Shown: positions 52,421 to 61,072 of the stretch, one piece after another | Layout: each line of letters opens with the position of its first letter | Position numbering within the stretch: position 1 is the stretch's first letter | The notes under the pieces: model-generated | What the model was told of the DNA's origin: nothing | The model's input: the letters and a program-made list of their open reading frames with translations, nothing else | The model's database searches: none | Position numbers and translations under genes: made by a program | Source: Terriglobia bacterium | GTDB taxonomy: Bacteria > Acidobacteriota > Terriglobia > Versatilivoradales > Versatilivoraceae | Assembly (NCBI GenBank): GCA_951813285.1 | Contig: OX638355.1 | Span: 680,501-744,500 of the forward strand | Length of the DNA stretch: 64,000 nucleotides | Direction: 5' to 3'

Positions 52421-53899
52421 TTACTGAAACCGGAAAGAGTAGAGCCGGGCTCGCACCAGATAAAACTTCAGGCGCACCGTCTTTCCCTTCAGCCCCTGCA
52501 ACCCCGCTTTACCCTGCCAGGTCACCGTGTGGCGCACCCGGTCTCCCGAAAAGGGGTCGCAGTCCTGCCGGCTGAAACCCGGTATCGGCCGGGAAGCTCC
52601 GTCCAGGATTTCCACGGTCAACGGGCCCTCGGGAGCGCTGGCGTTGATCTGTAGCTTTTCCCCCCACATCCGAAAGGACTTGGTCGTCAGGCTCCCTTGC
52701 TCCTCCGGCACGGTAGGCTCCACGGCCACAAAACCGTCCAGTCGAAGCTTGGTCAACCCCACTCCACCTTTTAACTGCCGGGCTCCTGGCGGCAGGTGAT
52801 GTCGGTGGTCGTGGCCGTGGCCGGCATAGTAGAGGTAGATTTCATCACCCACTACCACGGGAGCCTGGGCCATGTAGACCATTCCCCAGTCAAAATCTCC
52901 CGGCTGCTCGGAAACGGGCAGGAAGACCCGCCCTTTCCATCGCTCCCAGCGGCGTCCCCCGCGGCTGTAGGTCAACTGAATGCTTCCCCGGTCGAAGGGC
53001 TGGTCCTCCCGGCTGCCGTGGGCAAACACGGTGGTGAATCCCAGACGCATCCCCTCGTAGAGCATCACTTCCATGTTGTAGAATTGACGATATCTCCCAT
53101 CTGCCTCTTCAGCCCGGAGAAGGGGACGGGGCGGCGTCCAGTTGACGAAATCGCGGCTTTCCGCCTGGGCCGGAGTTTTATGCCTGGACTTGCCTGAGCG
53201 AGTCCGCTGCCGCAGGATGGCCACGTACCGGCTCAGCCCCGGATCCCAATAAGCCACCATGTGGCTGTCGGCAAAGTGTCCGTCCGGGAATTGGCTGATC
53301 ACGGGCGCCCCAGCCTTGTAACGTTTCCAATGCACGCCATCATCAGAGAAGGCAGCACAGACTTTATAGGAATCGCTGCACATGAAGAGCATCTTGTAAC
53401 GCTTGGCCGGGTCTTCTTCCTGGCGGTCCTTGAACACACCGCAGCACAATCCGTTGTGGTCCATCACCAAGTTGTTGCGGCGGGTGCCGCGGTAGTGGAA
53501 CAGCCCCAACTCGGGCTTTTCCCAGGTGATGCCGTCCCGACTGGTGGCGTAGGCCAGAACCGAGTCCTCGTCCCTCCGGTTGCGCTCCCACAGGCCATAC
53601 CACATCTTGAAAAGGCCGGCTTCCCGATCGAAGATGACGCTGGGGAAATAGATGTCCATGTCGGATTCCCAGAGCGGCTCACCCTTGGGCACCCCTGCCA
53701 GCACCGGATTGCGAGGATGTTTGATGGGTTGCTGAAGCCTCCGCGAAATTCCCTGAGACGATTCGATGAGATGATCGTCTATGAAGAACTGCTTGCGGCT
53801 TCCTACTTCGAGGACTGAGCTTTGACAGCCGCCGAGAGGCCAGAGAAGCGGCACCAGTAAAACTGCCGGCAGCCGTCGGGACGCCGGTCGGTGCTTCAT
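52421..53899 (-). CDS. Lipoprotein with GH32/GH43-like five-bladed propeller fold
   Basis: A protein of about 492 residues. The ATG at 53899 has TTGAGG upstream. The signal ends in a lipobox (LLWPLGGC), so it is likely anchored to a membrane by lipid. After KQFFIDDHLIESSQGISRRL the pattern LAYATSRDGITWEKPELGLF and CAAFSDDGVHWKRYKAG is typical of glycan-active propellers that act on furanosides or beta-mannosides. Repeats of S-x-D-G-x-x-W mark the blades. No catalytic pair is assigned. It stands alone between the two MNT/HEPN pairs, on the other strand. Confidence 0.75.
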   Translation of the reverse strand: MKHRPASRRLPAVLLVPLLWPLGGCQSSVLEVGSRKQFFIDDHLIESSQGISRRLQQPIKHPRNPVLAGVPKGEPLWESDMDIYFPSVIFDREAGLFKMWYGLWERNRRDEDSVLAYATSRDGITWEKPELGLFHYRGTRRNNLVMDHNGLCCGVFKDRQEEDPAKRYKMLFMCSDSYKVCAAFSDDGVHWKRYKAGAPVISQFPDGHFADSHMVAYWDPGLSRYVAILRQRTRSGKSRHKTPAQAESRDFVNWTPPRPLLRAEEADGRYRQFYNMEVMLYEGMRLGFTTVFAHGSREDQPFDRGSIQLTYSRGGRRWERWKGRVFLPVSEQPGDFDWGMVYMAQAPVVVGDEIYLYYAGHGHDHRHHLPPGARQLKGGVGLTKLRLDGFVAVEPTVPEEQGSLTTKSFRMWGEKLQINASAPEGPLTVEILDGASRPIPGFSRQDCDPFSGDRVRHTVTWQGKAGLQGLKGKTVRLKFYLVRARLYSFRFQ

Positions 53900-54297
53900 G
53901 TGGAACCTCAAGGGGCCAAGATGTTAGGGGAGACAGCCATAGTCTATCCGGTCATTCCCAGCCCAGGCGTCGTTCATTAACGAGGATGGTAGCAACCTCT
54001 CGGCCCAGAAACCTAAGGCCTGGATTGATTTTAGCGGAGTTAGGGGACTCTCTTGAATAACGAGAAGCATCGGATTCGGCAACTCTGGAAACCCGTGGCG
54101 ATGGCTGGCTACGTAAACTCCGACTATCGGGCGACTTCCGCTCGCCCGGATTTCTCAAAGGGTCCTCGAGATTGAATCGAAAGGGCAAGCCGTCCGAAGA
54201 ACTTTGCAGCCCAGCCAAGGCTCGAATATGATCTCCGTGCCGGAAGGACCCAAAGGGCAGTCCTGGCCACGGCAAAGCACCGGTGGGTGAATACAAC
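53900..54297. other. Gene-free gap with a decayed inverted-repeat end
   Basis: About 400 bases without a supportable gene, upstream of MNT pair 2. GGGGACTCTCTTGAATAACG then AGAAGCATC at 54043-54071 resembles the left end of the 141-151 bp element (GGGGACGTTGTTGAATTGCG) with several differences and may be an old remnant. No matching right end was found nearby. No clear promoter is visible. Confidence 0.35.
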
Positions 54298-54588
54298 ATG
54301 AACAGAGATGAAGTCCTGAAGGTGCTCCGAGCGCACAAGGCGACCCTTTCGCAACGATTTGGGGTCACCGATCTCGTCCTCTTCGGATCCGTGGCTCGCG
54401 ACCAGGCATCGGAAGGCAGCGACATCGACATCCTGGTTCGTTTCGACGGACCCACAACCTCCAAAGGCTACTTCGGCGCCCAATTCTACCTGGAAGACCT
54501 GCTGGGACGTCCCGTCGATCTGGTAACTGATAAGGCGCTGCGGGCGGAACTTCGCCCTTATGTCGAGCGGGAGGCCGTCCATGTCTAG
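54298..54588 (+). CDS. mntA: MNT-type nucleotidyltransferase antitoxin (pair 2)
   Basis: A 96-residue minimal nucleotidyltransferase of the MntA/YjdF type. LVLFGSVARDQASEGSDIDI has the exact G-S-x10-D-x-D motif. RPVDLVTDKAL gives the third acid and YVEREAVHV the usual last helix. The ATG at 54298 is preferred over a GTG five codons earlier. Its stop overlaps the HepT start by 8 bases. By the established model for the family it adds AMP to the tyrosine of the HEPN toxin next door. Confidence 0.9.
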   Translation: MNRDEVLKVLRAHKATLSQRFGVTDLVLFGSVARDQASEGSDIDILVRFDGPTTSKGYFGAQFYLEDLLGRPVDLVTDKALRAELRPYVEREAVHV

Positions 54589-54943
54589 CGCCGGTGAAGG
54601 ATCACGGGAGTGGCGTTTCTATGTGGCCGACATGATCGATTTCGCTGAGAAGGTCCGCACTTATACCTCCGGAATGGATCAAGCCACTTTCATCGACGAC
54701 GCGGTCACCTATGATGCTACCCTGCGCAACCTGGAATTGATCGGCGAGGCAGCTACCCACATTCCCATGGCTATCCGCGACGAGCATCCGGACGTCCCTT
54801 GGCGGGCGATCATTGCAGCGCGAAACCGCTTGGCGCACAGTTATCTGAGCGTGGATGATGACCTCATCTGGAACATCATCCAGGACGACGTTCCGAAATT
54901 GCTGCCGGCGTTGCGCGGCCTGTTGGATACAAGCAAGCCCTGA
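54581..54943 (+). CDS. hepT: HepT-type HEPN RNase toxin (DUF86, pair 2)
   Basis: A 120-residue HEPN protein. AARNRLAHSYLSVDDD has the R-x4-H-x-Y motif: arginine and histidine for RNA cutting, and tyrosine as the site for AMP addition by MntA. LRNLELIGEAATHIP is the usual preceding helix. The ATG at 54581 has CGGGAGG upstream and overlaps the MntA stop. The pair should work as a toxin-antitoxin or abortive-infection unit. An inverted-repeat element begins 20 bases after the stop. Confidence 0.92.
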   Translation: MSSAGEGSREWRFYVADMIDFAEKVRTYTSGMDQATFIDDAVTYDATLRNLELIGEAATHIPMAIRDEHPDVPWRAIIAARNRLAHSYLSVDDDLIWNIIQDDVPKLLPALRGLLDTSKP

Positions 54944-54962
54944 CCAACGCCAGAACAGAACA

Positions 54963-55103
54963 GGGGACGTTGTTGAATTGCGAGAACAACCGGGTGTCGC
55001 CATTCATTCCGAAGGCAATCAGGGATAGCGGATAGGGCCGACCCACGCGTCGCCTTTACTCGGAAGCCAGTCAAAGTTATTCCAGTAATTCAACAACGTC
55101 CCC
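54963..55103. repeat. 141-bp element with 28-bp inverted ends (copy B)
   Basis: Left end GGGGACGTTGTTGAATTGCG then AGAACAAC (54963-54990); right end GTTATTCCAGTAATTCAACA then ACGTCCCC (55076-55103). The ends pair almost perfectly, and the inner sequence matches copy A closely. The flanks AGAACAGAA (left) and AACT (right) are also shared with copy A, so the mobile unit may be slightly longer. It lies between HepT pair 2 and a Sel1-repeat pseudogene whose reading frame starts right after the element, suggesting insertion into that gene. Confidence 0.85.
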
Positions 55104-55105
55104 AA

Positions 55106-55477
55106 CTGTTTCCTAAAGCCCTTGAATGGTTCCGCCGCGCCGTTGAGCAAGGTAATGCTTAGGCGCAACACAACCTCGCCTTTATGTACGACAAAGGCCA
55201 AGGGGTTCCCCTGGATTTTGCTAAAGCCGCTTAATGGTACCGTCACGCCGCCGACCAGGGACACGCGGCAGCGCAATTCAACCTCGATGGGATGTACGAC
55301 AAGGGCGAAGGCGTTCCCCAGGATTGCGTTGCGGCACACCTGTTTTTCAATCTCGCCGGGGCCAACGGAAATGAAGACGCACGAAAGCTCCGCGACGCGA
55401 TTGCCGCCAAGATGACAGCGGCCCAGATCGCCGAGGCCCAGCGCCGGGCACGCGAGTGGAAACCAGAAACCCCGTAA
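55106..55477 (+). pseudogene. Truncated Sel1-repeat (TPR-like) gene
   Basis: One frame reads ALEWFRRAVEQGNA, stop, AQHNLAFMYDKGQGVPLDF, AKAA, stop, WYRHAADQGHAAAQFNL, DGMYDKGEGVPQDCVAAHLF and so on to AQIAEAQRRAREWKPETP and TAA. These are three Sel1-like repeats interrupted by TAG and TAA. The 5' end is cut at the inverted-repeat element that ends at 55103. Sel1 proteins act as scaffolds; this copy cannot make the full protein, though a short frame from 55292 stays open. Confidence 0.8.
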
Positions 55478-55531
55478 CACCATGATAGATGGCGGAGAGT
55501 ACGAACTGCCTTCTATAGAAATGATTCGAGC

Positions 55532-56521
55532 ATGAAACTGCTGAGTCGGCTACGCTCCGTCTGGAGTTGGATACGCCGCAACGAGTCTATTGTCGGCGCT
55601 GTTGCCGTGCTGGCCGCGCTCTCAGGGACGTTGTGGGTCTTGTGTGTCTATTGGGATTGGTTCGTGACGGAGCCGACCGGCAGGGAGTCCGGGTCCACGA
55701 CCGTCCGTAATCTTGCCCTCGTGATCGGCGGCCCGATTGCGATAGGGATCGCCATCTGGCGCAGTATCGTGGCCCAGCGCCAAGCTGATACCGCCCAGCG
55801 TGGTCTCCTAAACGAGCGTTACCAGAAGGGCGCGGAGATGCTCGGCAGCGAGGTTCTCTCTGTCCGCCTGGGGGGTATCTATGCGCTGCAACGTCTGGCC
55901 GAGGATCATCCCGGGCAGTACCACGTCCAAATCATGGGTTTGTTCTGCGCCTTCGTGCGCCATTCAACCAAGGACAAAGGTGACAACGCCATATCGGAGG
56001 GCCATCGGATCCGCGAGGATGTTCAGGCCGTTATGGCGGCGATCCGCATCCGTGGCGATGACGGCATTAAACTTGAGAAGAAAGAGAAATTAGAGTTGGA
56101 CCTGAGTGGCGCGAACCTGTCTGGTGCGAATCTGTCCAACGCGAACCTGAACGGCGCGAATTTGTCCGGCACGGTCCTCCTAAAAGCAAACCTGTCCGGC
56201 GTGAAACTCTTTGAAGCGGACCTGACCACAGCAGATCTGACCCGTGTGGATCTAACCGGCGCCAAACTCGTCACCGCGAACTTGAGTAATGCGATCCTCT
56301 TTCGCGCGAACCTGCTCAATGCGAACCTGTTCCTCTCAATCCTCCTTAGCACGGATTTGACTCGCGCAAACTTGTCTGGCGCCAACCTCTCTCACGCGAT
56401 AGGGCTCACCCAAGCCCAACTCGATCAAGCACGCGCCGGTCCCGATGACCTGCCCAAGTTAGATGGCCGTGAAAAAAGCGTTCCTCTGGTTTGGAGCGGC
56501 AAGTCGCTCGAGGATCCGTAG
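55532..56521 (+). CDS. Pentapeptide-repeat membrane protein
   Basis: A 329-residue protein. Two membrane helices are at the N-terminus (IVGAVAVLAALSGTLWVLCV and LALVIGGPIAIGIAIW). A middle part, ERYQKGAEMLGSEVLSVRLG with GIYALQRLAEDHPGQYHVQI, is the conserved linker often found between membrane helices and pentapeptide repeats. Residues about 190-300 are A(D/N)LSx repeats such as LSGANLSGANLSNANLNG, forming a quadrilateral beta-helix. Such proteins occur in accessory regions; some are linked with defence, but the role here is unknown. It is lower in GC than the core genes. It follows the Sel1 pseudogene. Confidence 0.82.
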   Translation: MKLLSRLRSVWSWIRRNESIVGAVAVLAALSGTLWVLCVYWDWFVTEPTGRESGSTTVRNLALVIGGPIAIGIAIWRSIVAQRQADTAQRGLLNERYQKGAEMLGSEVLSVRLGGIYALQRLAEDHPGQYHVQIMGLFCAFVRHSTKDKGDNAISEGHRIREDVQAVMAAIRIRGDDGIKLEKKEKLELDLSGANLSGANLSNANLNGANLSGTVLLKANLSGVKLFEADLTTADLTRVDLTGAKLVTANLSNAILFRANLLNANLFLSILLSTDLTRANLSGANLSHAIGLTQAQLDQARAGPDDLPKLDGREKSVPLVWSGKSLEDP

Positions 56522-56667
56522 TCAGATCAGAAGCCTCCGTCAAGCCCAATTGTTTGTCGGCCGATGAAGAGTCAAAACAGGTCCTACGCGCCAGCGGGAA
56601 CAGGTAACGCGCCGCCACCGGACGGCTTGCACATCGCCAACCGTCAGAGCTTAAGAATAATGATTCG

Positions 56668-57543
56668 ATGAACGTGAATTGGCCAACTTCCAGATGCATC
56701 CTCTGTGGATTGAGAGATTGCATGACTAAAGAGCACTTGATTCCCGCTTGCCTTGGCGGGAAACTCTCTGCGAAGTTTCTCTGCAAAGACTGCAACTCAA
56801 GATTGGGCCATCGCGCGGAAAGCCGTGTCCGTAAAGACCCGCTGATTCTGGCAGAGATTGAACGGCTAGCTGGTGAACGCCCAGACTTGGCTGATGGCTT
56901 GCGGAGGGGATTGCCATACATCGGTCATAGCAAACAACGCGAGGTCCCCGGATATATGCGAGGGAAAGAGTTCATTGTAAGGGAAAAACGTCTGGACGAT
57001 GGATCGCTTATCGTGCCGGAGGACAGGGCGCTAGATGCTGTGAAAACCATGTCCATCCGCGATGGTCGCGGACCGTTGCTTCTAACTGCTGACGATTTGA
57101 GCCACCTATCGTCGGGCGAATCAGGTGAGTTCGCCCCCGAACTCCGGATTACGAAATGGTCTGTGGACTCAGTTAAGCCCGACCCCAGCGGACCGGAGAT
57201 TGATCCGGTTGTTCCGGCAAAAATAGCATTCGAGTTTCTCGCACTACATTGCGGCGACTCTATCTACGAGAACCCGGCGCCACTCAAAGCAATTCGGCGC
57301 CAGCTTCTCAATGGTACTTTGTCCAAGGGCAATGTTCACGTTGAGCGTCTGGTGGCACAGAATAATCGGCTGTTTCATGGGCTCGTCTTTGAGGGAAATA
57401 ACCCGGGAGCTCGGATCCAGATCAGGCTTTTCGGGCGCCTAGCCTTCCGTATACAGTTTCACTATCTTGCTATTGATTGCACTCGTTTGAGTTACACACA
57501 TGACCTGCTGTCCGGACTTGATGACCTATCTGCCGTTTCATAA
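56668..57543 (+). CDS. HNH-endonuclease-like protein
   Basis: A 291-residue protein. CILCGLRDCMTKEHLIPACL with GGK and LCKDCNSRLGH gives the pattern C-x2-C...KEH-x2-P...GG...C-x2-C-N, the zinc and metal arrangement of the HNH_5-type family. It would bind zinc with four cysteines and cut DNA with the histidine and asparagine. The remaining 220 residues do not match a family I know and may recognise the target. It lies in an accessory patch with the MNT/HEPN pairs. No clear ribosome binding site is seen before the ATG. Confidence 0.75.
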   Translation: MNVNWPTSRCILCGLRDCMTKEHLIPACLGGKLSAKFLCKDCNSRLGHRAESRVRKDPLILAEIERLAGERPDLADGLRRGLPYIGHSKQREVPGYMRGKEFIVREKRLDDGSLIVPEDRALDAVKTMSIRDGRGPLLLTADDLSHLSSGESGEFAPELRITKWSVDSVKPDPSGPEIDPVVPAKIAFEFLALHCGDSIYENPAPLKAIRRQLLNGTLSKGNVHVERLVAQNNRLFHGLVFEGNNPGARIQIRLFGRLAFRIQFHYLAIDCTRLSYTHDLLSGLDDLSAVS

Positions 57544-58049
57544 AACAAAGCCTTAGATTTTGGATCAGACCTTATGCGTGGTTCACCCGCGGGCTAATGC
57601 TGGTGAGCAACAAATCGAAGTCTCCGGGTCCATGATTCGTGTCGTCACGGAAGTCATCTTTACGGCGCCGGTTCGGCGATTGAGCCGATTCTTAAATGGC
57701 ATGTCAGCCAAGTGGACCAGCATGGAGGGCAATATTTCCCTCTTGGCAAGGGTGCACGAGCGAAGCGAGCGCGGGATGGTTGTTCCGGTTCTGAGACAAT
57801 GTGCTTCCCAACAACGTTAAACTCTACAGAAGAGTGCAGCCCGGTGTGAAGCCGAAGACAGGCCAATTAACTGCAGGGCCCGGCGGCAGGGTGTCACATT
57901 TCACATTTACCGGCGACACTCTGACCGCCTTTTTTGTAAGATTCCGAGACCCATTGAAATTCGTCCGGGAGGTCGAAAGCGTTCGATCGTGTGCTTCAGA
58001 GTGCCCTTGCACCAGGAACCGTCCGAATCGAAATAGAGGGAGGTCGAGA
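57544..58049. other. Gene-free stretch of about 500 bases
   Basis: An open frame at 57560-57820 has no ribosome binding site, no family and atypical composition, so it is not called. No hairpin with a T-run or convincing promoter is seen. GAGGGAGG at 58036-58043 is the ribosome binding site of the next gene. Confidence 0.5.
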
Positions 58050-58632
58050 ATGCCAAAACTGAAATATGCCGTGAAAAACTGATTGCCTGTTGGGGGTTGC
58101 CGATGGTCCTGGGCCTGCCTGCCTTTGCCGAAACGCCAATTGCGGAACGGGAAAGGATGGAGGTCGCCAATGCTCTTGTCTCGGCCGCCGTCATTCCTGC
58201 CGCTGCCAACAACCCGGGACTATTCGACGCTCATTACAAGACCCGCGTGGTGATTTTCAACCCGACCGAGGGTGCCGTCTCCATTTTTACGCCGTGGAGG
58301 TTGACAACCAGTCCAATGACGGCACCTTGAACTGGTCCGTCAAAGGAGCGGCGGCATCGGAAGGCGGGGGCGGGGAGGCGTCCGCCTGCGCAGAGGGAAG
58401 CGTCATTCAACCCGGCGAAGAATGCAGACTGATCCTCGGCGAGGAAGCTGTGGGAACCTTCAGCGTCGACGAGGAATCACAAGGTTGCATCTGCGCATTC
58501 GGCCTCACTTTGTGTAGCGCAACCAGTCACAGTATCGTTAACACGCCATTCGGAGGTTTCGTAGTCACCTTTGTGGCCAGCAAACAGGAAGACGGAAGCT
58601 GGAAGACTACCATGTTGTCGGCCTCCAGATAA
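58050..58632 (+). pseudogene. Secreted protein gene with two single-base frameshifts
   Basis: A perfect ribosome binding site (GAGGGAGG) precedes an ATG at 58050. The frame MPKLKYAVK is lost at an A5 run (58074-58078); adding one A restores LIACWGLPMVLGLPAFAETP, a complete signal peptide. The next frame runs through VANALVSAAVIPAAANN and RVVIFNPTEGAVSIF to a T5 run (58284-58288); adding one T restores YAVEVDNQSNDGTLNW and the rest of the frame to FVASKQEDGSWKTTMLSASR. The mature protein would have about 160 residues and six cysteines. The family is not recognised. Both faults are missing bases in 5-base runs, so sequencing error is as likely as decay. Confidence 0.7.
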
Positions 58633-58826
58633 GCCCTGCGCGAAGCCGGGCAATGACAGCTTGTGCCCGGCACAAGGAAGTGCGGTAGCCGCTCGGCGAC
58701 GCCGGTTTCGTGCATTGGATGCGCCGGCAGCGTTCCACAGCGGAGACTCCAGGAACCCCGACCGGCCGTTCCCGTGTCTCTGCCGGCTAGGTCCAGACAG
58801 AGGAAGAATTCCAAGGAGGCAAACTC

Positions 58827-59810
58827 ATGCGCAAGATCTATTTCGATGAAGACGTCGACCTGGCCCCACTGAGAGACCGCCTCATCGGCGTGATCGGATA
58901 CGGCAACCAGGGAAGCGCCCAGGCCCGCAACCTGCGGGACAGCGGGCTGGAAGTGATCGTGGGCAACCGCCGGGACGCCTACTACCAGGAAGCCCAGCGA
59001 GACGGGTTTCCGGTTTTCTCCATCGCTCAGGCGACCTCCAGGGCCGACCTGGTCCTGGTGGGCATTCCGGACGAAATCCAGCAGCAGGTCTACGAGCGAC
59101 ACATGCAAAAGCACATCCGCGGCGGGCAAGTGCTGGATTTCGCCAGCAGTTACGGCTACCGCTTCAAGTGCATCCAGCCTCCCCCCGACGTCGACGTGGT
59201 GATGATGTCCCCCCGCGCCATGGGGATCACCGTGCGTGAGCTGTTCGTGGAAGGAAAGGGCGTCCCGGCCTTCGTGGCCGTGGGCCACGACGCCTCCGGC
59301 CAGGCCCGCCAAATCGCGCTGGCGCTGGCCAAGGGGGTGGGGTGCACCCGCGCCGGGGTCCTGGAGTGCACCTTCCAGGACGAGGCCGACGTGAACCTCT
59401 TTGGCGAGCAGGCTCTGTGGCCGCTCTTCAATCAGGCCCTGCTGCTCTCCTACGAGGTGCTGGTGGAGGCGGGAGTGCCCCCCGAGCTGGTTGCCCTGGA
59501 GTTTTACGCCTCCGGAGAGGCCGGCGAGATTTTCCACAAGATGGCGGTCGAGGGCATGTTCGAGCAGACCCGCTATCACTCCCCTACCTCCCAGTATGGA
59601 ACGCTGACCCGGCACGAACAGCTCCCCGCCGAAGAAGTCAAGCAGCGCATGAAGGACACCCTGAGGGACATCCGCAACGGGCGTTTCGCCGAAGAGTGGG
59701 CCCGCGAGCAGGCGGATGGCTATCCCACACTCAAGAGGCTGCGGCGGGAAGCTTTCCGTCATCCCCTGAATCGGATCGAGAAGAACATCCGGCCCTTGAC
59801 GCCGCGCTGA
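58827..59810 (+). CDS. Ketol-acid reductoisomerase-like protein lacking catalytic residues
   Basis: A 327-residue protein related to class I IlvC. The Rossmann motif VIGYGNQGSAQARNLRDSG (22-40) is intact, and the knotted C-terminal domain is recognisable by LFGEQALWPLFNQALLLSYE. However, the histidine of the usual AHGFNIH loop is absent (FASSYGYRF instead), the metal-binding aspartate before LFGE is asparagine (N190), and the ECLHE pair is replaced by EFYAS. VAPKGPGHTVR is SPRAMGITVR here. It is therefore unlikely to make the branched-chain precursor and may reduce another substrate. It stands alone, with no ilvB, ilvN or ilvD beside it. RBS AAGGAGG precedes the ATG. Confidence 0.8.
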   Translation: MRKIYFDEDVDLAPLRDRLIGVIGYGNQGSAQARNLRDSGLEVIVGNRRDAYYQEAQRDGFPVFSIAQATSRADLVLVGIPDEIQQQVYERHMQKHIRGGQVLDFASSYGYRFKCIQPPPDVDVVMMSPRAMGITVRELFVEGKGVPAFVAVGHDASGQARQIALALAKGVGCTRAGVLECTFQDEADVNLFGEQALWPLFNQALLLSYEVLVEAGVPPELVALEFYASGEAGEIFHKMAVEGMFEQTRYHSPTSQYGTLTRHEQLPAEEVKQRMKDTLRDIRNGRFAEEWAREQADGYPTLKRLRREAFRHPLNRIEKNIRPLTPR

Positions 59811-59930
59811 CGCCCGCAGATCTTGCTGGGGGCTGCACTCTCCTGAAGAGGGGAAGGTTGTGCGTGGTTCGGGCTCCGACGGCCGCACGAGGTCTCATTG
59901 ACCCATCCCCATCCTCCCCGACGTTCCTTA

Positions 59931-60911
59931 ATGTCAGGGTCCGGCGGCAGAAGGTTGCGCGCCTTGTTGATGCTGCTGGGCCTGGGCCTGGGGGCCTACC
60001 TGGTCTATCGGCTCGGCCCCGGCCGCATACTCTCCCTGCTGCTCCAGATCGGCTGGCACCTGGCGGCCCTGGCAGGCATTCATGCCATTTACCAGGCCGT
60101 GCGGGCCGCGGCCCTCTCCCGCTGTCTGCTCGGAATCCAGGTGTCCTACCGGGACGTCCTGTGGATTCGAATCTCCGGCGAAGCCGTGCGGGTCCTGACC
60201 TCCACCGGGCCTCTGCTGGCGGAACCCGCCAAGGCCTGGCTGCTCAAGCGGCGGGGCTTGGCTCTCCACCAGGCCTTCGCCTCCACCCTGTCCGAGATCC
60301 TCTTCTACAACCTCAGCGCGGTGGCCATTGCCGCGGGAGGTCTTGCCGTCCTGGCTCTCCAGTTCCCCCTGGAACCCTCGCTACGGGCGTCGGTCTGGGG
60401 CGGCGTGCTCCTCCTGGGCGGCATCCTGCTGGTGGCCGTGGTTGCCTTTGCCCGCCGGTCCTATCTCTTTCATTCCATTCTCGAACGGCTCAGCCGGCGA
60501 CCCTGGTTCTCCGGCCGGGTGACGCCCCATCTGGAACGGGTGAGACAGATGGAAGAGGTCCTCTTCAGGGTGGTCTACGACCGGCCGGCCCGGTTCCTCA
60601 TGGTTGTTGCGCTGGAGGCAGCGGCCCACCTGCTGCTGATACTGGAGGTGTACTGGGTGCTGGCGGTGCTGGGGGATCCGCCGCCGCTGCTCCATCCCCT
60701 GTTGATTGAAACCGCCAGCAAGTTCATCAGCCTCCTCTTTCTGTTTGTTCCCCTGCAGTTGGGGGTGGCGGAGGGAGCCTACGCCTTTGTGCTTGTCCTG
60801 CTGGGTCTTCCGGCCGCCGTCGGCGTAACCCTCTCACTGGTCCGCCGCCTGCGCAGCCTGCTGGTGACCGGAGTCGGCCTGCTCTGCTGGTGGGCCCTGA
60901 GCCGGCGGTAG
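59931..60911 (+). CDS. LPG synthase/flippase-like transmembrane protein (UPF0104)
   Basis: A protein of about 326 residues with roughly eight membrane helices, e.g. LLMLLGLGLGAYLVYRL, HLAALAGIHAIYQAVRAAAL and LFLFVPLQLGVAEGAYAFVL. The VRVLTSTGPLLAEPAKAWLL block and the C-terminal LGVAEGAYAF match the flippase-like family linked with lysylphosphatidylglycerol synthase and YbhN. The start may be the TTG at 59898 or the ATG at 59931; neither has a clear ribosome binding site. It may move a lipid across the membrane. It follows the KARI-like gene by 120 bases. Confidence 0.78.
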   Translation: MSGSGGRRLRALLMLLGLGLGAYLVYRLGPGRILSLLLQIGWHLAALAGIHAIYQAVRAAALSRCLLGIQVSYRDVLWIRISGEAVRVLTSTGPLLAEPAKAWLLKRRGLALHQAFASTLSEILFYNLSAVAIAAGGLAVLALQFPLEPSLRASVWGGVLLLGGILLVAVVAFARRSYLFHSILERLSRRPWFSGRVTPHLERVRQMEEVLFRVVYDRPARFLMVVALEAAAHLLLILEVYWVLAVLGDPPPLLHPLLIETASKFISLLFLFVPLQLGVAEGAYAFVLVLLGLPAAVGVTLSLVRRLRSLLVTGVGLLCWWALSRR

Positions 60912-61072
60912 TGTGCTTTGCAAACAAACTGGACAAGAATTGCAAAGCAGCAGAGCGCATTCAGCCGGGGATGACGTAGAATCTGGGCGCGACGGAGCGC
61001 CGGGCCGCAGGATTGACCCGGTCCACCCGCATCCCGGCGTTCGCACCTGACCTAAGAGGAGAACCGTCATCC

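Noticed and set aside
57560-57820. 86-codon open frame in the 57.5-58.0 kb gap
   Set aside because: No ribosome binding site, no recognisable fold or family; kept as gene-free.
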